Assembly (NCBI RefSeq): GCF_907163125.1
Contig: NZ_OU015319.1
Coordinates: forward strand, 2,666,001-2,730,000
DNA: 64,000 nucleotides
DNA from: Cloacibacterium caeni
Lineage (GTDB): Bacteria > Bacteroidota > Bacteroidia > Flavobacteriales > Weeksellaceae
Direction of reading: 5' to 3'
Positions 18,300 to 26,140 of this stretch are shown here, piece by piece. The position numbers and the translations under genes are program-made. The notes under the pieces are model-generated. The model worked only from the letters and a program-made list of their open reading frames with translations, did no database searches and was not told where the DNA came from. Every line of letters starts with the position of its first letter. The first letter of the stretch is position 1.

Positions 18300-18986
18300 A
18301 TGAATTTAGGATTACATCTATACAATTATTTGCAAGAAAAAGGAAGTGCAGAACTTCCTGGTTTTGGCGTTTTTACCCTCAAGAAAAAATCGGCTACTTT
18401 AGATGAGCAATCCTCTAAAATCTTGCCACCCACTTATGAAATTTCTTTCGTAGAAAATAAAAATGTTTTCAATGCAGATTTTTCTAAATATATTGTTGAG
18501 AAAACAGGCGAAAATTTATTTGTAGTGCAGTCTCTAATCAAAGAAGAAGTTTCTTCTTGGCTGGGAACATTGTCTGCAGAACAAAAAATTACGATAGACG
18601 AAATAGGTGAATTTTCACTAGAGGAAAATGTAATAAAACTTTTAGACCAAAAAAAATATACCAATACGCCTAAATTTTTTGGCCTCGAAGAAATCAGTTT
18701 AGAGCAAATTCAAAACAGTGAAAACTCTGAAAACTTAACAGAATCAGACAATCAATACGTTTTTAATAACTCTATTCTTTGGATTTTCCTATTCATTTTA
18801 CCAGTAGGAGCCATCATTTATTTGGCGATTAATTATCAAGACCAAATTTTTGGGAAAAAATCTTTTGATGAAGTTACGGTGAAAACTTCTACCCATAGAA
18901 TTCCCGAAAAGCCAAAGGTAAATCCTATTGTACCAAAAGATTCATTACAAACTTCAAAAACAGATTCATTAAGAATTTCTAAATAA
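18300..18986 (+). CDS. HU-CCDC81-type domain membrane protein
   Basis: 228 residues. The N-terminal 125 residues contain two HU-like modules as in bacterial HU-CCDC81 proteins: LHLYNYLQEKGSAELPGFGVF, then SSWLGTLSAEQKITIDEIGEFSLEE. One transmembrane helix follows (about 158-180, SILWIFLFILPVGAIIYLAI) and a Pro/Lys/Ser-rich tail. In Flavobacteriia this arrangement usually ends in a SPOR peptidoglycan-binding domain; here the tail stops after about 45 residues without one. I chose ATG 18300 instead of the TTG three codons earlier, which overlaps the -7 element. The thioesterase gene follows after 5 bases, so the two are co-transcribed. Confidence 0.78.
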   Translation: MNLGLHLYNYLQEKGSAELPGFGVFTLKKKSATLDEQSSKILPPTYEISFVENKNVFNADFSKYIVEKTGENLFVVQSLIKEEVSSWLGTLSAEQKITIDEIGEFSLEENVIKLLDQKKYTNTPKFFGLEEISLEQIQNSENSENLTESDNQYVFNNSILWIFLFILPVGAIIYLAINYQDQIFGKKSFDEVTVKTSTHRIPEKPKVNPIVPKDSLQTSKTDSLRISK

Positions 18987-18991
18987 TTTCT

Positions 18992-19507
18992 ATGGAAAAA
19001 AATGCGAAAACTCCTGCAGAAACCAGGACTATTATGACCAATATTGTGCTTCCCAATGAAACCAATGCATTAGGAAATATGTTTGGTGGTGAACTTCTTT
19101 CTAGAATGGATAGAGCGGCTGCTATTGCTGCGCAAAGACATAGTGAATCTACCGTTGTTACCGCTTCTGTCAATCATGTTTCGTTTAAATATCCTATTCC
19201 AGAAGGTGGTGTGGTAGTGGTAGAAGCCAAAGTTTCTAGAGCTTTTTCTACGTCTATGGAAATTTATTGCGATGTGTGGTTAGATAACCCAATCACCAAA
19301 GAAAAAATTCATACCAACGAAGGAATTTATACTTTCGTAGCAGTAGATAAAAATAACCATCCAATTCCTATTCCTGAGCTTATTCCGCAATCTGATGTTG
19401 AAAAAGCAAGATTTGATGCAGCACTTCGTAGAAAAGAACTTTCTCTAATTCTTTCGGGAAAAATGAAAGCTCAAGATTCTATAGAGCTTAAAAAGTTATT
19501 TGGTTAG
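18992..19507 (+). CDS. Acyl-CoA thioesterase (hotdog fold, YciA/BACH-like)
   Basis: 171 residues with the single-hotdog signature of hexameric acyl-CoA thioesterases: MTNIVLPNETNALGNMFGG (catalytic Asn/Asp region), LLSRMDRAAAIAAQRHSES and VSFKYPIPEGGVVVVEAKV. It hydrolyses acyl-CoA to free acid and CoA; the chain length cannot be told. It follows the HU-domain membrane protein gene after 5 bases in the same operon. Confidence 0.9.
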   Translation: MEKNAKTPAETRTIMTNIVLPNETNALGNMFGGELLSRMDRAAAIAAQRHSESTVVTASVNHVSFKYPIPEGGVVVVEAKVSRAFSTSMEIYCDVWLDNPITKEKIHTNEGIYTFVAVDKNNHPIPIPELIPQSDVEKARFDAALRRKELSLILSGKMKAQDSIELKKLFG

Positions 19508-19627
19508 ACTATTTATTGTAAAGTCGCAGAGTCGTTAAGTTGTAAAACTGAAGTTTTAAATATTTTAAGAATTTGGCATTAAGCGATTTTACGGTTTACA
19601 AAACAACAATTTTACCATTTCAAAAAA

Positions 19628-20578
19628 ATGAAAATTCTCCTTCTCGATAGCAATCATCCATTAATTACCGAGCAACTTCTAACAAAAGGTTTTGTTTTGG
19701 AAGAAGATTTTACTTCGTCTTATGATGAGGTTTTGCAGAAAATCAATCAATATGATGGAATTATCATCAGGAGCAGAATTCCTCTCGATAAAAATTTTCT
19801 ACAAAATGCTCGAAATCTCAAATTCATTGCGAGAGTAGGAGCAGGAATGGAGAATATAGACCTAGAAACTGCCAAAAATCTAGGAATTTCTTTGATTAAT
19901 TCTCCAGAAGGAAACAGAGATTCAGTTGCGGAACATGTTGTTGGGATGTTGCTTATTCTGATGAATAGACTTTTTATCGCTTCAGAAGAGGTGAAAAACG
20001 GAATCTGGAAACGTGAGGAAAATAGAGGTGATGAATTGTTAGGAAAAACCTTTGGAATTATTGGCTACGGAAACATGGGGAAAGCTACTGCAAAAAGACT
20101 TTCTGGTTTTGGAGTGGAAGTTATTTTCTATGATATTTTGCCAAATTTAGAAGATGAATTTGCTAAGCAAGTTTCCTTAGAAGAATTACAGGAACGCGCA
20201 GATATTCTTAGTTTGCATATTCCTTTAGATGCTTCAACGGAATATTTAGTTGATGAAAATTTCATCTCGAAAATGAAGAAAAATTTCTATTTGGTCAATA
20301 CGGCAAGAGGAAAAAATGTGAAAACTTCTGCTTTGGTAGATGCGCTGAAATCCGGCAAAGTAAAAGCAGCAGCATTAGATGTTTTAGAATACGAAAAATC
20401 TTCCTTCGAAAACCTAGATACTTCGACTTCGCTCAGCACAAGAAACAAAGAAGATTTGCAATTTCTTTTGGAATCAAATCAAGTTATTGTTACACCGCAC
20501 ATTGCAGGTTGGACGCATCAAAGCAAGGAAAAACTGGCGCAATTTATCGTAGATAAAATCGTACAGCAATTCTGTTAA
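19628..20578 (+). CDS. D-2-hydroxyacid dehydrogenase (SerA-like)
   Basis: 316 residues of the NAD-dependent 2-hydroxyacid dehydrogenase family. The Rossmann motif is GIIGYGNMGKATAKR (about residue 140). Catalytic residues lie in NTARGKNVKTSAL (Arg), LDVLEYEK (Glu) and TPHIAGWTHQSKEK (His). Substrate-binding ARVGAGMENID is present near residue 73. The protein may act on 3-phosphoglycerate or another 2-oxoacid; no serC or serB is adjacent. Between LEYEKSSFENL and DLQFLL sits a stretch (STSLSTRNK) encoded by bases that match a dispersed flavobacterial repeat, so this loop seems to be a repeat insertion kept in frame. Confidence 0.85.
   Translation: MKILLLDSNHPLITEQLLTKGFVLEEDFTSSYDEVLQKINQYDGIIIRSRIPLDKNFLQNARNLKFIARVGAGMENIDLETAKNLGISLINSPEGNRDSVAEHVVGMLLILMNRLFIASEEVKNGIWKREENRGDELLGKTFGIIGYGNMGKATAKRLSGFGVEVIFYDILPNLEDEFAKQVSLEELQERADILSLHIPLDASTEYLVDENFISKMKKNFYLVNTARGKNVKTSALVDALKSGKVKAAALDVLEYEKSSFENLDTSTSLSTRNKEDLQFLLESNQVIVTPHIAGWTHQSKEKLAQFIVDKIVQQFC
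20421..20442 (+). repeat. Short dispersed-repeat-like sequence inside a coding region
   Basis: The 22 bases starting CTTCGACTTCGCTCAGC resemble a short dispersed sequence I know from intergenic regions of Flavobacteriia (TTCGACT-CGCTCAG). It lies in frame in the dehydrogenase gene. No other copy was seen in this window. Confidence 0.45.
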
Positions 20579-20659
20579 AAAAATCTTAATATTACCGCAA
20601 TCATAAAACACTGCTTCAAAAAAATGTTAAATTGCCCCGCCTAAATAATTAATCAGAAG

Positions 20660-21913
20660 ATGAAGCAGAAAATTGTAGTAATTCTTATCCTTTTATTGAC
20701 TTTGGTTTCTTGTAAAAAAGAATTTAATTTTTTTCAGCAAGAGAATGAAAATGGTTTGCCTAATTACGGAAACGTAGATGTAGAAAATGTCTTTACTGCA
20801 GAAGATTCTCAGCTTCAAGATAAACAAAATGTGGTTAATGCCATTCAGCAATACTATGATAAAGTTTGGGAAAAAGGGAATTTAAGTGGAGGTTTCCTCG
20901 TAGCAAAAGGCGATAAAATTCTATTCGAAAGCTATAGAGGTTTTGCCAAAGAAAACAATCAAGTTCCCATCAATAAAGATGTTCCGCTTCATATAGCTTC
21001 TATTTCTAAATCGCTTACTGCGATGGCAGTTCTTAAATTGGTAGAAGCTAGAAAAATAAATCTTCACGATAAAGTCACCCATTATTTTCCGAAATTTCCT
21101 TACAAAGAAGTAGAAGTGATTCACTTGCTTAATCATAGAAGTGGATTACCGAAATACGAATATTTCATCGAAAAATTAGGACTTAAACCCAAAAATAAAT
21201 ATTTCACCAACCAAGAAGTTCTCGATTTACTTATTCAGCATAAACCAGATTTGGCAAGAAATACCAACACTGGCTTTATGTATTGTAATACCAATTATGC
21301 GCTTCTTGCACTGATTGTAGAAAAAGTTACTGCACATCCTTTTCCTTTGGCGATGCAGAAAATCGTTTTCAAACCATTAGGAATGGAACATACATATATT
21401 TTTCAGCAAAAAGATTCACTGCGAGCTGCTCAATCTTTTTACTATCAAGGAAGCAGATTGTATCCTACAGATAAATTAGATGGGATTTATGGGGACAAAA
21501 ACTGCTACACCACGCCAAGAGATTTATTTAAGTTTTCAAAAGCGATGTACGCTGAAAATTTCTTGAGAAAAAGTCTTAAAGATTCTATTTTTACACCTTA
21601 CAGTAATGAAAGAAGAGGCGTAAACAATTATGGAATTGGTTTTAGAATGAAAGTTTTTGACAACGGAGAAAAACTTACGTTTCATAATGGTTGGTGGCAC
21701 GGAAGCAATACCGCTTTTGTTCATTTACAAAAATCTAAAGTCACGATTATTGCTCTTGGAAACAAATTTTCTAGAAGAGTGTATTCTGCGCTCACACTTT
21801 CTTCATTGTTTGAAGATTTTCCTTTAGAAAGAGAAAAATTGAATAAACTCATGAACAAGGAAATAGATACTACAAAAGAGAATCACGATGCTGCGGCAGA
21901 ATCTACCGAATAA
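20660..21913 (+). CDS. Serine hydrolase lipoprotein, class C beta-lactamase / penicillin-binding-protein-like family
   Basis: 417 residues, lipoprotein signal (LLLTLVSC then K). The catalytic SxxK is in HIASISKSLTAMAVLKLVE (nucleophile about S117). The YxN motif is YCNTNYALLALIVEK (about 208) and a His-Gly motif is near FHNGWWHGSNTAF (about 341). These are the three motifs of the beta-lactamase/serine hydrolase (PF00144) superfamily. Such lipoproteins may be esterases, peptidases or cell-wall enzymes; antibiotic hydrolysis is not implied. The gene's terminator downstream has been split by an IS3 element. Confidence 0.85.
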   Translation: MKQKIVVILILLLTLVSCKKEFNFFQQENENGLPNYGNVDVENVFTAEDSQLQDKQNVVNAIQQYYDKVWEKGNLSGGFLVAKGDKILFESYRGFAKENNQVPINKDVPLHIASISKSLTAMAVLKLVEARKINLHDKVTHYFPKFPYKEVEVIHLLNHRSGLPKYEYFIEKLGLKPKNKYFTNQEVLDLLIQHKPDLARNTNTGFMYCNTNYALLALIVEKVTAHPFPLAMQKIVFKPLGMEHTYIFQQKDSLRAAQSFYYQGSRLYPTDKLDGIYGDKNCYTTPRDLFKFSKAMYAENFLRKSLKDSIFTPYSNERRGVNNYGIGFRMKVFDNGEKLTFHNGWWHGSNTAFVHLQKSKVTIIALGNKFSRRVYSALTLSSLFEDFPLEREKLNKLMNKEIDTTKENHDAAAESTE

Positions 21914-22417
21914 TTAAAACTCCTCAACAATGGACTGCCCCCAAAAAGTTAGACACTTTTTAGGGGCATTTTTTATGGGGAAAAGTAAATATTCATTAGA
22001 CTTTAAATTAAAAGCTATAAAGAGATATCACAAAGGGGATATTGGAACAGACGATTTAGGAAAACGCATTGGAGTTTGTGGTTCCTTGGTTCGTAAATGG
22101 ATAAAATTTTATGAACTTTATGGAGTTTCAGGACTTGTTCGGCTTTCCAATACGCATTACACAAAAGATTTTAAATTAAAGATTTTATCAGTAATTGAGA
22201 AAGAGAATTTAAGTTTAAAAGAAGCGTCGAGAAGGTTTAATATTCCTGCGGAGTCCAGTATTCTTAGTTGGCAGCGTAATTACAAAAAAAATGGTATTTT
22301 AGGTTTAGAAAACATACCCAGAGGAAGACCTAAAACCATGAGTAATTACACGCGAAAAAAAAAGAAAACAGGCAAACCCTTAACAAGGGAGGAAGAACTG
22401 TTGGAGAGGATTTATTA

Positions 22418-22422
22418 TTTAG
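22418..22422. repeat. Target duplication, left copy (IS1380-family)
   Basis: TTTAG here and at 23821-23825 border the nested element. Collapsing the two copies restores the OrfA reading frame. Confidence 0.8.
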
Positions 22423-23820
22423 CCCAAATCACGCAGTTGAAATTTTTTGAGATAAGTCTATGGGGTAATCCCAAATTCCGACGAACCATTTTCTGCGTTT
22501 TTTGGTGAGTGCAATCTTCAGTTTGAGTGTGTCACCTACTTTTTCAAAATAAGCTCCAATAGCAAAGGTTCTATATCGTAGTGTAGATAATGTTTTCTGC
22601 GTTTTTTCCTGAAGAACAAACAGTCTGAAAATTGACATCAGATTATAAGCAATCATCGAAAATATAAGTGCAGCTTCTGTAGGGAAAAAGCCTTTAAGGT
22701 TAAAACTTTCGGCTCCAAAATCTGCCTTTAATTCCTTGATTCGATTCTCTGCATCGCCTCTGTTTCGGTACGTTCTCCAAACATCTGTTGCCGATTGTTC
22801 TTGGTTGGTAATATAGGCTGAATAGCGATAATTTCTATGGATTTCATCTTCCGGAAACAGGCTTAATATTCGGCCTGCCGCATTCGGCCGTTGTGCTATT
22901 TTTTGCCTTACAATGACTATCCTTCTTGGCTTTTCCCAGTTTTTTGCTTGATAATATTTGTCGCAAATTTCGATGCCCTCATCAACTTTTATCCAAAAAT
23001 CTTGCTGGTCTATCAAGTGTTGAATGGGGTGAGTAAATTTTGCAGCGATGATGTATTGGAGTGTTTTTAATTCAAGATAATCCATAATGTCTTTCTGGAA
23101 AAAACCACTATCCAAACGAACTAATCCTACTTTCTTATCCCCAAAATTTAAGAGTGTTTCTTCTAAAAATCCTACAAAATTATTTGCCGAAGAAGTATTG
23201 CCGCTCCTGAGCCAAAAATTAGCGACCATCTTTACATCGTTCACAAATGCAATGATAGGATGATGGCTGTTTCTTCCTTTTTTCTTAGGATTGTAGCCTT
23301 TTTTTGCTCCCTCTTGCTCTCCGTATCGAGTAATTACAGATGAATCAATGTCTAACGTAAAATAATTGAGGTTCAAATTCTGAAAAAACCAACTGAAAAA
23401 ATAATGCCCAACTTGCTGGTTGATGTGTTGTGTAAACTTGCCAAAATAGCGTTTATATGCGTCCTGAGCAGGGGTCTTTCGCCAGTCAAATATTTCCCCA
23501 AGAGCCTTATCTGCACGGGTAATTTCTGTGTGCAAAAAACGATTGGCACCACACCAAATACTCGTAATAAAAGATTCAAGCAAAACTTCTTTTTTATAAG
23601 AATTATTGGAAAGTGACACAGGTAAAGATTCGCATTTTTCAATTTGCTCTCTAAAGCCGATTTTGTCCAACATTTGCTTTAAAAACACCATGCCTCCCCA
23701 AGGCGTAATCTCTTTATTGGTAAAGGATAGCTCGAATTTCATCGCTTATTTTTTTCTACTGCTACGCAGTTGGATATTAGAATACTAAAATACTCTTTTT
23801 TTTCTATTGCGGAATTTGGG
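22423..23820 (-). mobile_element. IS1380-family insertion sequence
   Basis: 1398 bp with imperfect inverted repeats: CCCAAATCACGCA on the left and, on the opposite strand, CCCAAATTCCGCA on the right. It encodes one complete transposase on the minus strand and is flanked by TTTAG duplications. It looks intact and so may still be mobile. Confidence 0.88.
22429..23742 (-). CDS. IS1380-family transposase
   Basis: 437 residues. Typical IS1380 DDE transposase blocks are seen: TLDIDSSVITRYGEQEGAKKG with first Asp (about residue 132), VGLVRLDSGFF with second Asp (about 215) and YRNRGDAENRIKELKADFG with the Glu (about 333). The region RNSHHPIIAFV after the first block is also a family hallmark. The stop codon overlaps the left terminal repeat. 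Length is normal and no frame damage is visible. Confidence 0.92.
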   Translation of the reverse strand: MKFELSFTNKEITPWGGMVFLKQMLDKIGFREQIEKCESLPVSLSNNSYKKEVLLESFITSIWCGANRFLHTEITRADKALGEIFDWRKTPAQDAYKRYFGKFTQHINQQVGHYFFSWFFQNLNLNYFTLDIDSSVITRYGEQEGAKKGYNPKKKGRNSHHPIIAFVNDVKMVANFWLRSGNTSSANNFVGFLEETLLNFGDKKVGLVRLDSGFFQKDIMDYLELKTLQYIIAAKFTHPIQHLIDQQDFWIKVDEGIEICDKYYQAKNWEKPRRIVIVRQKIAQRPNAAGRILSLFPEDEIHRNYRYSAYITNQEQSATDVWRTYRNRGDAENRIKELKADFGAESFNLKGFFPTEAALIFSMIAYNLMSIFRLFVLQEKTQKTLSTLRYRTFAIGAYFEKVGDTLKLKIALTKKRRKWFVGIWDYPIDLSQKISTA

Positions 23821-23844
23821 TTTAGAAGCCGAGAACGCCATTTT

Positions 23845-24732
23845 AAAAAAGTTAGACGCCTTAATTCAGGAAAGGAAAAATCCAAAGCCATCGAAGAGTT
23901 AAGGCAGGACTTTGATTTAGCAGTACTACTGCATTGTACATCGATGGCAAGAAGCAGTTTTTATTACTATCAAAAACGCTTTCAAATGAAAGATAAATAT
24001 GCGGAAATAAAAGAAATGATTAAGCAGATTTATCATCGTCACAAAGGAAGGTTGGGCTATAGAAGAATTACTTTGCTTTTGAAAGAAAAAGGAATTTTGA
24101 TTAATCACAAAACTGTTTTACGACTTATGAAAATATTAGGTTTAAAGAGTATTATCCGAGTGAAGAAATATAAATCTTACAAGGGAGAGCAAGGGAAAAT
24201 TGCGCCCAATGTTCTACAGAGGAATTTCAAATCGGACACTCCTAATCAGAAATGGGCAACCGATGTTACAGAGTTTAATGTATCGGGTAATAAACTTTAT
24301 CTATCTCCAATCATCGATTTATTTAATGGTGAAATTGTCAGTTTTGACTTATCTGAAAGACCTGTGTTTAGCCAAATCATCAGAATGCTAAAGAAATCAT
24401 TCAGAAAAGTAAAATCTACACAAAACATCATTCTACATTCTGATCAAGGTTGGCAATATCAAATGAAACATTACCAAAACTTGTTAAAAGAAAAAGGTAT
24501 TATTCAAAGTATGTCCCGAAAAGGAAACTGTTTGGACAATGCGGTGATAGAAAACTTTTTTGGAACGATAAAATCAGAAATGTTTTATGCCAGAAAGTTT
24601 GGTTCCATTCAGGAACTTAAGATGGAAATAGTGAAGTACATTCACTATTACAACAATGATAGAATAAGACTCAATCTCAAAGGAAAGAGTCCGGTACAGT
24701 ACCGAACTCTTTCCTTTGAAAATATTGTTTAA
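23845..24732 (+). CDS. IS3 OrfB transposase (DDE integrase domain)
   Basis: The frame is -1 relative to OrfA and is entered at the slippery A AAA AAG (23845-23851), giving KKVRRLNSGKEKS. It contains HTH_21 (IYHRHKGRLGYRRI) and an rve integrase core with the triad in WATDVTEFN, ILHSDQGWQYQ and NAVIENFFGTIKSE. The C-terminal end RLNLKGKSPVQYR is standard. The frame is complete, but the partner orfA is broken. The open frame to the left of 23826 belongs to the nested element. Confidence 0.88.
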   Translation, partial: KKVRRLNSGKEKSKAIEELRQDFDLAVLLHCTSMARSSFYYYQKRFQMKDKYAEIKEMIKQIYHRHKGRLGYRRITLLLKEKGILINHKTVLRLMKILGLKSIIRVKKYKSYKGEQGKIAPNVLQRNFKSDTPNQKWATDVTEFNVSGNKLYLSPIIDLFNGEIVSFDLSERPVFSQIIRMLKKSFRKVKSTQNIILHSDQGWQYQMKHYQNLLKEKGIIQSMSRKGNCLDNAVIENFFGTIKSEMFYARKFGSIQELKMEIVKYIHYYNNDRIRLNLKGKSPVQYRTLSFENIV

Positions 24733-24813
24733 TTTTGTCTAAACTTTTGGGTGCAGTCTACAATATTGAGGAGCTTTTAGAATTCTTTTATTGCTGAAAA
24801 TATTTTTTCTAAT

Positions 24814-25296
24814 TTATCTAGCTCTTCTATCCTTATTATCCCATCCATTTATTCCATAGTATTCAATCTTTTCAATTTTAAGCTTAGAAAAGAATTTTAC
24901 CATATCTTCATTCCATATTCCTTCATACTTCCTTGTCAAGGGTATTATCTCATCTGGTATCTGATCTTGAAACGTAATATTAAGCATAGGAATTGGGAGC
25001 TTATTGTCAATTAGAGGACCTCTTTCTTCTATTCTTGAAAAATATAACCGCAAAATATAGAGTTTCCTACTATTAGCATATTTACCGTCATAACCAAAGG
25101 ACACTATTTTATCTTTTACTGTAAAATTCTGATAAAACTCAGAAAATTCTTTTCCATAATAAAGTTTTTTATTATTAGCGCTTTTCTGCAATGCAGGTAA
25201 TAATTCATTATATTTCTTTTTATAATCATTGAATTGTGCTGAACAATTCTGTATTAAAAATAACGCTAATACAAATAAAATAATTTTGTTTTTCAT
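24814..25296 (-). CDS. Secreted protein, divergent third member of a small immunity-like family
   Basis: 160 residues with a signal peptide (LFLIQNCSAQ); the cysteine position also allows a lipoprotein. The C-terminal 50 residues (IPLTRKYEGIWNEDMVKFF) match the pattern R.N.GKW..EVNDYF of the two 148-residue paralogues upstream, so it is the third and most divergent copy. It sits right after a 47-codon copy of the 3' end of the JAMM lipoprotein gene. Function unknown; an immunity-like role is only an inference from the array. Its former 3' terminator was split by the IS3 element. Confidence 0.7.
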   Translation of the reverse strand: MKNKIILFVLALFLIQNCSAQFNDYKKKYNELLPALQKSANNKKLYYGKEFSEFYQNFTVKDKIVSFGYDGKYANSRKLYILRLYFSRIEERGPLIDNKLPIPMLNITFQDQIPDEIIPLTRKYEGIWNEDMVKFFSKLKIEKIEYYGINGWDNKDRRAR

Positions 25297-25305
25297 TTTA
25301 AAATT

Positions 25306-25449
25306 TTAATTACAAGTTGATGTGGAATATGTTCCGTCTGGGTTTTGCTGCGCATTTACAGTTTCTAGTTTGGTGCCATTGCTTTTGCTAAGAGATATAC
25401 CCATTCCATATTTGTCGATAATGTATACTATTGCTGTGTAAACTTGCAT
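25306..25449 (-). pseudogene. Detached C-terminal fragment of the JAMM lipoprotein gene (copy 2)
   Basis: 47 codons from ATG to TAA: MQVYTAIVYIIDKYGMGISL... ending STSTCN. From VYIIDKYG to the stop it matches the last 40 residues of the protein encoded at 26600-27931 with few changes. There is no signal peptide and no catalytic part. It could be a decayed remnant, or an orphan tip as found in polymorphic toxin arrays. Lies 9 bases before the next small lipoprotein gene. Confidence 0.8.
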
Positions 25450-25453
25450 AGAG

Positions 25454-25480
25454 TAAAAAGCCAACCTCGAAAAGTTGGCT
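25454..25480 (-). terminator. Terminator between cassette 2 and the following fragment
   Basis: AGCCAAC with GTTGGCT, 8-nt loop, A-run on the left side giving a U-run in minus-strand RNA. An almost identical hairpin lies 647 bases to the right. Confidence 0.75.
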
Positions 25481-25493
25481 TCTTTTGGATGTT

Positions 25494-25940
25494 TTAGTTT
25501 GCTTTTACACTTTCTACCTCCATATCTTTAAAATAATCATTTACTTCTTTTGTCCATTTTCCTTGGTTTTTTCTAATTAGTTGCAATACCACTTCGCTTT
25601 TTACCGGATTTTTTAAATATATATATATATAATATAATTTCAAGTTATTATTATTTTTATAATAGAATTCTTTATCTGTAAAAAATTTTAATTTTATTAA
25701 ATTAACATTGTTGCTTTCCCAGGACTCAGTTTCAAAGCTGAATGAAATAATGGGTACATCTAATTTACTAACAATATCTTCTATAGTAATTTTTTGTGTT
25801 TTTGATATTTTTTTTTGCTGCTGAAAATTGGTTATTTTTTCACTTTGTTTTTTTAAGGTTTCTTCGCTATAGGTATTAATTTGAGATTTACAAGAAAAAG
25901 CAAATAGTAATATGCTTAATAAAAATATTTTTGTTTTCAT
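25494..25940 (-). CDS. Small lipoprotein, immunity-like family, copy 2
   Basis: 148 residues with lipobox (LLFAFSC then K). It is a close paralogue of the gene at 26141-26587: the first 40 and last 45 residues are nearly identical, while the middle (residues 45-105) differs more, which is where a partner-specific surface would be expected. It begins 12 bases after a 47-codon copy of the JAMM lipoprotein's 3' end and is followed by a hairpin terminator. Function unknown. Confidence 0.78.
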   Translation of the reverse strand: MKTKIFLLSILLFAFSCKSQINTYSEETLKKQSEKITNFQQQKKISKTQKITIEDIVSKLDVPIISFSFETESWESNNVNLIKLKFFTDKEFYYKNNNNLKLYYIYIYLKNPVKSEVVLQLIRKNQGKWTKEVNDYFKDMEVESVKAN

Positions 25941-25952
25941 AATGTTAAAATT

Positions 25953-26096
25953 TTAGTTACAAGTAGAGGTAGAATAAGTTCCGTCTGGATTTTGCTGTGC
26001 ATTTACAGCTTCTAATTTTGTGCCATTACTTTTGCTGAGGTATATACCCATTCCATACTTATCCATAATGTACGCCATTGATGTGTAAACTTGCAT
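25953..26096 (-). pseudogene. Detached C-terminal fragment of the JAMM lipoprotein gene (copy 1)
   Basis: 47 codons from ATG to TAA (MQVYTSMAYIMDKYGMGIYL... STSTCN), exactly 647 bases from the other fragment. The first seven codons do not match the full-length gene; from MAYIMDKYG on it is almost identical to the last 40 residues of that protein. Confidence 0.8.
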
Positions 26097-26100
26097 AGAG

Positions 26101-26127
26101 TAAAAAGCCAACCTCGAAGAGTTGGCT
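26101..26127 (-). terminator. Terminator after immunity-like copy 1
   Basis: Stem AGCCAAC with GTTGGCT, 8-nt loop, U-run in minus-strand RNA. Confidence 0.75.
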
Positions 26128-26140
26128 TCTTTTGGATGTT

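Larger units (their letters stand above)
21975..23902 (+). pseudogene. IS3 OrfA, interrupted by IS1380-family element
   Basis: The 5' part (21975-22422) encodes the two helix-turn-helix segments of an IS150-type OrfA: KYSLDFKLKAIKRYH with GVCGSLVRKWIKFYE, then YTKDFKLKILSVIEKE with PAESSILSWQRNYK. It stops at the nested element. The reading frame resumes at 23826. Removing 22423-23825 restores the junction ERIYYLEAENAILKKL and runs to a stop at 23900-23902. The A AAA AAG slippery site for -1 frameshifting lies at 23845-23851 in the resumed part. The ATG at 21930 sits in the inverted repeat and is not the start. Confidence 0.88.
21932..24759 (+). mobile_element. IS3-family insertion sequence (IS150-like), interrupted by an IS1380-family element
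   Basis: Imperfect terminal inverted repeats: GGACTGCCCCCAAAAAGTTA on the left and, on the opposite strand, AGACTGCACCCAAAAGTTTA on the right. Both ends are bordered by ACAAT (21927-21931 and 24760-24764), a likely target duplication; if the flanking T/A bases belong to the element the repeat is CAA. Without the nested element it is about 1.43 kb, the usual length. It holds orfA (interrupted) and an intact orfB frame with a DDE triad. As orfA is broken it cannot make OrfAB. Confidence 0.9.
21920..24779 (+). terminator. Bidirectional terminator split by an IS insertion
   Basis: Left arm CTCCTCAA at 21920-21927, right arm TTGAGGAG at 24766-24773 followed by CTTTTAG. Joining the flanks after removing the IS and one target repeat gives an 8-bp stem with loop CAATA, plus a further A/T stem beyond a one-base bulge. 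It would have served the hydrolase gene and the convergent lipoprotein gene at 24814. The arms are now 2.8 kb apart. Confidence 0.75.

Noticed and set aside
19508-19627. Possible repeat or small RNA between the thioesterase and dehydrogenase genes
   Set aside because: Some words (GTCGCAGAGTCGTTAAG) resemble dispersed flavobacterial sequence, but there is no second copy here and no stable structure.
21930-21974. Earlier ATG for the IS3 orfA
   Set aside because: It sits in the terminal inverted repeat and the peptide before MGKSKYS has no family similarity.
25615-25640. AT dinucleotide run as a regulatory repeat
   Set aside because: It lies inside the coding region of a small lipoprotein as a run of Tyr/Ile codons and is short.
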